The notes under the pieces are model-generated. The model was not told where the DNA came from. It saw only the letters and a list, made by a program, of their open reading frames with translations, and made no database searches. From JBKEAJ01 sp047972135 (GTDB taxonomy: Bacteria > Bacteroidota > Bacteroidia > Bacteroidales > Prolixibacteraceae): 10,350 nt of DNA. The stretch is taken from assembly GCA_047972135.1 (NCBI GenBank), contig JBKEAJ010000156.1, positions 1 through 10,350 on the forward strand. Direction: 5' to 3'. Positions within the stretch are counted from its first letter, which is position 1, and each line of letters starts with the position of its first letter. A program made the translations under genes and the position numbers. Below, piece after piece: positions 4,216 through 10,350 of this stretch.

Positions 4216-7200
4216 TCAATCACAATTCTTCACCTCTATCTTTATGGTTTTTGAGTAGACCTTATCGCAAATGCCGCTTTTTAGTAGGACTCGGAAGTAT
4301 GTAGTTTCGCTCAATGCTCCGGGATTGCAAACGGGCTTTTTATAAGGGATTTCTGTAATTTTACCTGCAAAGTCGTCGGTGGAGCTTTCCCAGCGGACAA
4401 TTTCTCCTACAAAATCATTAAGAGTCAGTTCGACCTTGCCTCCAGCGCAAACATCTGTTTCGGAAGCACTGACATAACCGCCCACACTCTTTGGCGACAC
4501 CTTTACGAGCACGGCATTAGAGTAGACCTCGCCACAAACTCCACTTGCTATAACAACGCGATAATAAGCTGTTTCACTAGGGTTTGTGGGGATATAAACA
4601 GAAGCTGTGTGTGAAATATCCTTTATATCATTCTCAAAATCATCTGTCGAGCTTTCCCAACGGACGATATTGCCCACAAAGTTGTTTAATTCAAGTTTCA
4701 CATCATCGCCTGCACATAGGTTTGTCTTTGCGGGGCTAAGTGTTCCGCTTGCTGTTTTCGGAGAGACCTTGATAAGTCCCACTTTCGAATATTCCTTGTT
4801 GCAGTGTCCGCTTTTGATAAGGGCTCTATAATACAGCGTTTTATTCAAAATCTTAGGACTATAAGTAGGCTCAGTGTTAGCAATTTCGGTAATCTTACTT
4901 GCGAAATTATCTTCGGAGCTTTCCCAACGGATAATTTCACCTCTAAAGTCATTCAAGCTAAGTTTTACTTTTTCTCCTGCACATATGCTCACGTCTGCGG
5001 GGCTGATACTTCCACCTTTGGTCTGCGGCGAAACATCAATGGCAATCGTATTGGAATAGACTTCGCCACAAACGCCACTGCCGACAAGTACCCGATAGAA
5101 AGTCGTAGCCTCCGAAGTCTCAGAACTCCGGGTTTTAATGTCATATGCAGCATCACTGTGTTTTATTTCTTTTATTTCACTTTTGAAATTATCGGTAGAG
5201 CTTTCCCAGCGTATAATATCACCTGCAAAGCCTTTCAACTCCAGCTTTACAGTCTCGCCTGCACAGAGCTTTGTTTTTGCAGTACTCAACACTCCACTTG
5301 CAGCTTTCGGCGAAACCCTGATCACATTCACATCAGAATATACAGGACTACAAACACCATTACTGACTAATGCCCGATAGAACACAGTTTTGCTTAATGC
5401 TCCGGGCTTGCAGACGCTATCTGCAAGTGATATTTCGGTAATCTCACTTTTAAAATTGTCGCTAGAGCTTTCCCAACGGACTACCCTACCAACAAAATTA
5501 TTTAGCCTCATTATCACCTTAGCCCCTGCGCAAACACTTGTATCTGAGGGACTGACATTTCCTCCTTTACTCTTTGGAGCAACATGCACGTCAACCGTAT
5601 TTGAATAAGTCTCACCACACACACCACTACTCACTAGCACCCGATAGTAGGTAGTCTGTTTCATGGCTGCCAGCTCATAAACAGAATCTGTGCGAACAAT
5701 CTCCGAAATATCTTTAGAGAAATTATCCGTCGACCTTTCCCAGCGAGCGATATTGCCGACAAAGCCTTTTAAGGTCAATTTCACTCCGCCACCTTCGCAA
5801 ATTTTCGTTTCGGCAGGACTCAATACTCCGCTCGCCGTGGCAGGAGCAACTTTAATAAAAGCAACATCAGAATATTGAGGTTCGCAAATACCACTTTTTA
5901 TTAAGACTCTATAACGAGTAGAACGAGTGAGCGCATCGGTACTAAAAACAGAATCGGTATGAATTATTTTCTTGACATCTTTTGCAAAATTATCGCTAGA
6001 ACTCTCCCATCCAACAATTTTCCCGACAAAGCCATTCAGCTTTAATTTCACCTTATTATTCGAGCATATACTTGTATCGGAGGGGCTTATGCTTCCCCCT
6101 TTACTCGTTGGCACAACATTAACAACAACGATGTTTGAATATGTCTCGCCACACACACCACTATTCACCAGCACCCGGTAGTAAGTGGTTGATTTCATGT
6201 TTATAAGGTCGTAAACAGAATTTGTGCGAGCAACTTCTGAAATATTATTCACGAAATTATCCGTAGACCTCTCCCATCTAATAATTTTACCTACAAAGTC
6301 TTTCAATTCTAATTTCACCCCATCGCCCACGCATATAGTCGTTTCGGCAGGACTTAATTTTCCGCTTGCTGTTGCCGGCGACACTTTCACTACACTGACT
6401 TTAGAAAACTCAGCACCGCAAGCACCATTTTTCACTACTGCTCTATAATAAGTAGTTTTGGTCAGAGCTCCCGAGTTATAAACAGAGTCGGCATGGGGAA
6501 TTTCGGTAATCTTGCTTGCAAAATTGTCGCTAGAACTCTCCCAGCGTATCACTTTCCCCAGAAAATTATTTAGTTCCAGTTTCACGGAATTTCCCGAGCA
6601 TATACTCGTATCAGGAGGGCTAATATATCCACCTCTACTCTTCTGAGAAACATTTATAATCAGCGTATTAGAATAAACTTCATCGCACTTACCACTCACT
6701 ACCACAACTCGATAGTAGATAGTATTTCTAAGAGCAATAGGACTATAAACAGGCTCTGTACGAGTGATTTCCGATATATTATTAACAAAATTGTCCGACG
6801 AACTCTCCCAACGAACAATGCGACCGACAAAGCCTTTCAGCTCCAGTTTTGCACCATCGCCCGTACACAAATTCGTATTTTCGGAACTCAAGGTACCACT
6901 CGTAGTTATGGGCGAGACATTCACGGCGCTCACTTTGGAATAAACCGAATCGCAAATGCCATTGCTTACCAAAGCCCTGTAATAGGTAGTATCGGTCAGA
7001 ACACGAGTATTATATACTGAGTCAGTATGTGGAATTTCGGTGATTTTACTTATAAATCTATCGGAGGAGCTTTCCCAGCGTATAATTCTCCCGTCGTAAG
7101 CACTAAGGCTCAGTTTTATCTTCTCGCCTGAGCAAAAACTAGTATCGGAGGGGCTGATACTGCCTATTACAGGCGGAAACACCCGAACTCTATACTTGTC

Positions 7201-7608
7201 AAAATGCATGCCTCCTGATGGTATGTCGTACACAGCACGAAAGAATCCGTCGTACACGTCGTTGGTAGGGATTTTAAAAATATTGAGGGTTTGCCCGTCA
7301 GTCTCCGAGCCTTTTATTTGCTGATTTATGAATTGGATTTTCACCTTTACCCACGTTCCTTCCCCAGCATCGGCACTGTATTCCCAATGTGATGGTTTTA
7401 GTCCATCGCCGACTGTCCAAACAGAATTAAATACTGCTTCGGAATACTGACAAACGTTCAACTCCCGAACATTGTCATCATTACCCGACAAGTCAGCATC
7501 CGTACTATCCAAAGGACAAACATGTTTTGAACTAGCTTGCAAAGGAGCTATATCCAATAACATGAAAGTTAGAAAAAAAGACAAAAGTGTAAAAACCTTG
7601 ACTACCAT
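4216..7608 (-). CDS. Secreted multi-repeat Ig-like domain protein (putative adhesin/surface protein)
   Basis: A 1130-residue exported protein. A signal peptide is clear (VVKVFTLLSFFLTFMLLDI, likely cleavage near residue 25 after LQA). Residues about 31-147 form an N-terminal region that itself resembles a diverged Ig-like domain (VCQYSEAVFN...WEYSADAG...FRAVYD...YRVRV). From residue 149 to the end there are 11 Ig-like repeats of about 89 residues, each with a CxG near the start, the core RWESSxDNF, a TTYYRxxVxSGxC motif and two cysteines likely to form a disulfide. They alternate between two types with linkers GG-x-(I/V)SP and SG-x-LS. Bacteroidota proteins of this type are usually surface or secreted adhesin-like factors; function here is unproven. 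It ends KNCD with no recognisable type IX secretion C-terminal domain or membrane anchor. Antisense ORFs inside are repeat shadows. Confidence 0.85.
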   Translation of the reverse strand: MVVKVFTLLSFFLTFMLLDIAPLQASSKHVCPLDSTDADLSGNDDNVRELNVCQYSEAVFNSVWTVGDGLKPSHWEYSADAGEGTWVKVKIQFINQQIKGSETDGQTLNIFKIPTNDVYDGFFRAVYDIPSGGMHFDKYRVRVFPPVIGSISPSDTSFCSGEKIKLSLSAYDGRIIRWESSSDRFISKITEIPHTDSVYNTRVLTDTTYYRALVSNGICDSVYSKVSAVNVSPITTSGTLSSENTNLCTGDGAKLELKGFVGRIVRWESSSDNFVNNISEITRTEPVYSPIALRNTIYYRVVVVSGKCDEVYSNTLIINVSQKSRGGYISPPDTSICSGNSVKLELNNFLGKVIRWESSSDNFASKITEIPHADSVYNSGALTKTTYYRAVVKNGACGAEFSKVSVVKVSPATASGKLSPAETTICVGDGVKLELKDFVGKIIRWERSTDNFVNNISEVARTNSVYDLINMKSTTYYRVLVNSGVCGETYSNIVVVNVVPTSKGGSISPSDTSICSNNKVKLKLNGFVGKIVGWESSSDNFAKDVKKIIHTDSVFSTDALTRSTRYRVLIKSGICEPQYSDVAFIKVAPATASGVLSPAETKICEGGGVKLTLKGFVGNIARWERSTDNFSKDISEIVRTDSVYELAAMKQTTYYRVLVSSGVCGETYSNTVDVHVAPKSKGGNVSPSDTSVCAGAKVIMRLNNFVGRVVRWESSSDNFKSEITEISLADSVCKPGALSKTVFYRALVSNGVCSPVYSDVNVIRVSPKAASGVLSTAKTKLCAGETVKLELKGFAGDIIRWESSTDNFKSEIKEIKHSDAAYDIKTRSSETSEATTFYRVLVGSGVCGEVYSNTIAIDVSPQTKGGSISPADVSICAGEKVKLSLNDFRGEIIRWESSEDNFASKITEIANTEPTYSPKILNKTLYYRALIKSGHCNKEYSKVGLIKVSPKTASGTLSPAKTNLCAGDDVKLELNNFVGNIVRWESSTDDFENDIKDISHTASVYIPTNPSETAYYRVVIASGVCGEVYSNAVLVKVSPKSVGGYVSASETDVCAGGKVELTLNDFVGEIVRWESSTDDFAGKITEIPYKKPVCNPGALSETTYFRVLLKSGICDKVYSKTIKIEVKNCD
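4225..7167 (-). repeat. Eleven Ig-like coding repeats (about 267 bp each, two alternating types)
   Basis: The 11 units alternate A-B-A-B and end on A. The higher-order unit is an A-B pair: the conserved aattatccgt tract in repeat 4 and repeat 6 lies exactly 534 bp apart (6255 versus 5721), which is 178 codons. Repeats 4 and 6 share WERSTDNF, SGVCGETYSN and a Met-Lys before TTYYRVLV, and are closer to each other than to their neighbours, suggesting a pairwise duplication. Repeat 8 carries a short insertion (residues around TRSSETSEATTFYR). Confidence 0.85.
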
Positions 7609-7653
7609 TTAGTGCAAATAAATTAATCTTCAACAATTACGCATTTTTATACG

Positions 7654-7696
7654 CAAAATTAGCGTCAAAAATAGATATTGCCTTGTAAATAAGCAA
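7654..7696 (-). promoter_or_regulatory. Promoter(s) of the Ig-repeat protein gene
   Basis: On the minus strand, TATTTTTG (7666-7673) matches the Bacteroidota -7 box TAnnTTTG, and a TTG (7694-7696) lies 20 nt upstream as a -33 box. A second perfect match, TAATTTTG (7654-7661), lies 12 bp further downstream without a -33 partner at normal spacing. Either would give a leader of about 40-55 nt. The whole 115-bp gap to ispG is AT-rich and shows no terminator hairpin. Confidence 0.5.
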
Positions 7697-7723
7697 GCTA
7701 TTTTATCGTTTTTAATTAACAAT

Positions 7724-9508
7724 TCATCCATCCCATCTTCCATCCTCTTTGATAAGCTCTTCCAGTTTGACTATAGCATCGTCTTCGGTGATATTTGAAC
7801 ACAATAATTTCCCATGTCTATAGAGATGTATTTTGCCTTTTCCGGCACCCACATAGCCATAATCGGCATCGCCCATTTCGCCGGGACCGTTAACGACGCA
7901 GCCCATAACGGCAATCTTAATATTTTTCAATTTGCTGAAATAATTTTTCACTTTCAGATTTGTGTTTTGCAGGTTAAACATGGTGCGTCCACAACCGGGA
8001 CAGGATATGAACTCAGGCTTACTGATACGTGCCCTCGATGCTTGAAGTATGGTGAACATTATTTTGTTAATATCCACACTGACATTGGAGCATTCAACTA
8101 GAATACCATCGCCATAACCATCGAGAAACAAAGCTCCCATATCGCACGCTGCTTTTATGGCTACATCATTTTCCGTATCTCCATCATAGCGGGCGCGCAG
8201 TATCACGGGGAAATTACAGCCTGTGGAAAGCAACTTTGCAAAAGCAGCCCGCCACTCTCCCACCTTATTTATGGCATCAGAACTAACAAGCAGTACACAC
8301 TCTGTCAGCTTAGACATGAGCTTTAATTCATCGTCAGAAATACTAATTATATCTTTAGCCCTTACCTTGACAGCAACCTTACTTGCCGACAAATAATCAA
8401 TAGATGCAAGAACTTCTTCGGGACTTTTCAGTATATATTCATCCTTGTCATACTTCATAGACTCCTTATAGATAAAAGCGTCGGGACAATCGTTAGTACT
8501 TCTGTTTCCGACGACTATGGGAAAATTATCTCCACCGATATTGTTTACTGCCCTGCTTTTATGTCTCGTATAGTTGTAAAAATCAATAGGTTCAGTATGC
8601 TCACACGACAAATACTCGCTCTCGGCATACCTCTCATAGTGGGAGATAATCTGCTGAGCAACAGGCACTTCATTCTTTGGAGGTTCAGTGAGCGACACTC
8701 TCACCGTGTCGCCAATACCGTCAGCCAGAAGTGCGCCAATACCCACCGACGACAAAATTCTACCTTCCAGTCCCTCGCCTGCTTCGGTAACTCCCAGATG
8801 GAAAGGAAAATGTATATCTTCCTTATCAAAACGAGTTATCAGCAAGCGCACAGCATGTACCATTATGCGAGCATTGCTAGACTTCACTGATATTACAACA
8901 TTCTTATAATCATATTTTTTGCATATTAGAGCAAACTCCATTATAGACTCTACAATACCTTCGGGTTTGTCGCCATAGCGGCTCATAATTCTATCGGACA
9001 ATGAGCCATGATTTGCACCTATGCGCAGAGCTACATTGTTGGTTCTAAGATCTTTGAGAAAAAGTTTAAAATTCTCGTCTATCTCAGCCAGCTCTTCCGC
9101 ATACTCCTCGTCTGAGAACTCTACTTTTTTAAAAGTCGCCCTTTTGTCATAGAAATTTCCAGGATTAACCCTTATCTTATCGACTGAATGTATCACCTCG
9201 TAGGCGAGTTTGGGTTGAAAGTGTATATCAGCAACAATCGGAATATCTATCCCTTCATCTTGCAAACGAGTACGAATATTCTTGAAGTTCTTAGCTTCGG
9301 TTTTTCCTTTCACTGCCAGCCGCACCATCTTTGCTCCTGCTGCAACTACCTCCTTTATCTGCGTTATCGTTTTCTCGGTATCAGCCGTATCGGTGTCTGC
9401 CATTGTCTGCACCACCACCGGCACATCGCTACCGATTATCAGTCCCTCGCCTATTTCCACTCTGTTGGTTTGTCGTCGGGTATAATTATATCTATCTTTT
9501 ACGTACAT
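7724..9508 (-). CDS. ispG: (E)-4-hydroxy-3-methylbut-2-enyl-diphosphate synthase, long form
   Basis: IspG (GcpE) converts MEcPP to HMBPP in the penultimate step of the MEP isoprenoid pathway, using a 4Fe-4S cluster, in the cytoplasm. The 594-residue length is that of the three-domain form (Bacteroidota, Chlamydiae, plants), not the ~370-residue proteobacterial form. The TIM-barrel domain covers about 1-290 with VADIHF (92-97), RVNPGN (113-118), RIGANHGSL (162-170) and HLGVTEAG (237-244). An inserted domain follows (about 295-495). The C-terminal cluster domain has Cys503, Cys506 and Cys537 as ligands and Glu544 in VNGPGEMG, all intact. The ATG at 9508 gives the expected N terminus (YNYTRRQT). 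It lies 179 bp downstream of the feo genes on the same strand; no strong promoter box was found in that gap. Confidence 0.96.
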   Translation of the reverse strand: MYVKDRYNYTRRQTNRVEIGEGLIIGSDVPVVVQTMADTDTADTEKTITQIKEVVAAGAKMVRLAVKGKTEAKNFKNIRTRLQDEGIDIPIVADIHFQPKLAYEVIHSVDKIRVNPGNFYDKRATFKKVEFSDEEYAEELAEIDENFKLFLKDLRTNNVALRIGANHGSLSDRIMSRYGDKPEGIVESIMEFALICKKYDYKNVVISVKSSNARIMVHAVRLLITRFDKEDIHFPFHLGVTEAGEGLEGRILSSVGIGALLADGIGDTVRVSLTEPPKNEVPVAQQIISHYERYAESEYLSCEHTEPIDFYNYTRHKSRAVNNIGGDNFPIVVGNRSTNDCPDAFIYKESMKYDKDEYILKSPEEVLASIDYLSASKVAVKVRAKDIISISDDELKLMSKLTECVLLVSSDAINKVGEWRAAFAKLLSTGCNFPVILRARYDGDTENDVAIKAACDMGALFLDGYGDGILVECSNVSVDINKIMFTILQASRARISKPEFISCPGCGRTMFNLQNTNLKVKNYFSKLKNIKIAVMGCVVNGPGEMGDADYGYVGAGKGKIHLYRHGKLLCSNITEDDAIVKLEELIKEDGRWDG

Positions 9509-9608
9509 ATTTGTTTCTTTAGAACCTTACTATAAATGGATATAAAATCCACCGTGTAAAATTACAAACTTTGGCAGACTTTTGTTTAATCGATTATTTC
9601 TAGGGGCA

Positions 9609-9635
9609 AAAGAGCAGGTGTATTGCCTACTCTTT
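9609..9635. terminator. Weak hairpin between the feo genes and ispG
   Basis: AAAGAGcAGG (9609-9618) pairs with CCTaCTCTTT (9626-9635) around a 7-base loop, nine pairs with one internal mismatch. On the minus strand it lies 53 bases past the stop of the small feo gene, but the stem runs into GCCCC rather than a U-run, so it is at best a weak or Rho-assisted terminator. On the plus strand it is followed by gtttt. Confidence 0.3.
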
Positions 9636-9687
9636 GTTTTCTATTACTACTACTGACAAAGATAGGGTTTTAATTTGGGAATCAGTA

Positions 9688-9858
9688 TCAGCACTCTTTA
9701 GAGCCTTTCAAATCTTTTAGTGCACAAGGAGTTGCACAGTCTCCACAAGCGTTCTTCTCAGTTTTCGCTTTTGGGGCAAAGAGTTTATATATTCTATAGA
9801 TTGCTATTGCTCCTGCAATGGCTATTATCGAATACACCAATATCGTTTGTATATCCAT
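9688..9858 (-). CDS. FeoB-associated Cys-rich membrane protein
   Basis: A 56-residue protein with one N-terminal transmembrane helix (about residues 5-24, TILVYSIIAIAGAIAIYRIY), a basic stretch (Lys25-Lys35) and a C-terminal cysteine cluster, Cys38, Cys41, Cys45 and Cys56 (ACGDCATPC...KEC). This matches the small FeoB-associated Cys-rich proteins found after feoB in many anaerobes, thought to assist ferrous-iron uptake at the membrane; the exact role is unknown. The start at 9858 was chosen because it overlaps the feoB stop as TAATG, whereas the longer reading frame opening at 9909 would run 51 nt into feoB and place hydrophilic residues before the helix. Confidence 0.88.
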   Translation of the reverse strand: MDIQTILVYSIIAIAGAIAIYRIYKLFAPKAKTEKNACGDCATPCALKDLKGSKEC

Positions 9859-10350
9859 TACGCTACTATCCACAAGGTTATCAAATACGACAAGTAGGAC
9901 AAAATCCACGCCAAAACGGTGGTATACCCCGCAGCGAACAAGGCATATTTCAATCCTGCTTCTTTAGCGATAGTAATAATCACACTTATGCACGGGAAAT
10001 ATATCAGCACAAATACCAGTAGGGCTATGGAGGTCTGCGGAGTAAAGACTTTTTCTCCTTTCAGGTGTCCGGTGTCATGGGTAGACTCTGCCAGTCGGGC
10101 TCTAAGTCCCTCGTCGTCGCCATCATCCACTTTATACAAAACTCCCATTGTCGACACTACCACCTCTTTGGCAACGACACCCGACAAAAGTGCAACAGTT
10201 ATATTATCGTCAAAACCCATTGGTTCAAATATAGGCTGCATTGTACGTCCCAACTTATTCATATAGGACATGTGTTCAATTTCTGTTCCGTCTGCTGCAA
10301 TATTACTCTCCGAGGGGCGAGGAAAATAATCCAATGCCCAAACTATGGTA
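9858..10350 (-). CDS. feoB: Ferrous iron transport protein B, C-terminal part (partial)
   Basis: The frame is open to the right edge, giving the last 163 residues of FeoB, the inner-membrane Fe(II) transporter driven by an N-terminal GTPase domain (outside the window). Evidence: TIVWALDYFPRP at the fragment start, the gate-region signature NITVALLSGVVAKEVVVSTMGVLY, the VLIYFPCISVI motif with its conserved Pro-Cys, and further hydrophobic helices up to the end (LAWILSYLSYLITLWIVA). The C terminus has the usual extent. Its TAA stop shares the A with the ATG of the downstream small gene. Nothing seen here indicates damage. Confidence 0.95.
   Translation of the reverse strand, partial: TIVWALDYFPRPSESNIAADGTEIEHMSYMNKLGRTMQPIFEPMGFDDNITVALLSGVVAKEVVVSTMGVLYKVDDGDDEGLRARLAESTHDTGHLKGEKVFTPQTSIALLVFVLIYFPCISVIITIAKEAGLKYALFAAGYTTVLAWILSYLSYLITLWIVA

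Noticed and set aside
4607..6448. Series of plus-strand open frames of 61-188 codons inside the Ig-repeat gene
   Set aside because: They recur with the repeat period, are antisense to a well-supported gene and resemble one another only because the underlying repeats do.
7814..8101. Plus-strand 95-codon frame opposite ispG
   Set aside because: It overlaps the conserved 4Fe-4S domain of ispG and has no recognisable features of its own.
9688..9909. Longer 73-residue version of the Cys-rich protein
   Set aside because: The extra 17 residues lie inside feoB and precede the membrane helix; the TAATG junction gives a better start.

Overview
The window looks like a chromosomal segment of a member of the Bacteroidota, most likely order Bacteroidales; genus cannot be decided from the sequence. 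The signs are: A/T-rich, poorly Shine-Dalgarno-led starts; TAnnTTTG-type -7 promoter boxes; an IspG of the long form with an inserted middle domain; a TsaE/alanine-dehydrogenase gene neighbourhood; a PD-(D/E)XK 'Rpn-type' nuclease/transposase gene; and a secreted protein made of cysteine-paired Ig-like repeats.

Layout. Bases 1-560 carry no gene but are dense with palindromes: a perfect 18-bp inverted repeat (30-47 / 455-472) bounding about 443 bp, a twin hairpin (208-278) and a 76-bp nested palindrome (317-392). Next comes an Rpn-family PD-(D/E)XK nuclease (561-1544, +) with a 7-copy in-frame 12-bp tandem repeat. A second gene-poor stretch (1545-1926) holds a 7-bp tandem repeat, two small hairpins and an inverted copy of the 76-bp palindrome. 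Then a + strand group: nitroreductase (1927-2457), tsaE (2450-2875, overlapping by 8 nt) and an alanine-dehydrogenase-like gene (3005-4213), the last preceded by a half copy of the palindrome that runs up to its start codon.

From 4216 onward all genes lie on the minus strand. A 1130-residue exported protein with 11 alternating Ig-like repeats (4216-7608) converges on ald with 2 bp between the stops. Upstream of it is ispG (7724-9508). Further upstream is the end of feoB (runs off the right edge) and a 56-residue FeoB-associated Cys-rich membrane protein joined to it by a TAATG stop/start.

How they work together: nitroreductase/tsaE may form a short translationally coupled unit; feoB and the small Cys-rich protein form a ferrous-iron uptake unit; ispG (MEP isoprenoid pathway, a 4Fe-4S enzyme) lies 179 bp downstream of the iron unit. 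The most notable observations are (i) the Rpn nuclease gene bracketed by inverted copies of the same palindromic repeat, reminiscent of REP/RAYT 'REPtron' layouts, and (ii) an alanine-dehydrogenase homologue whose glycine-rich NAD loop and catalytic Asp position both appear to be lost. No search could be run; family calls rest on motifs read by eye.
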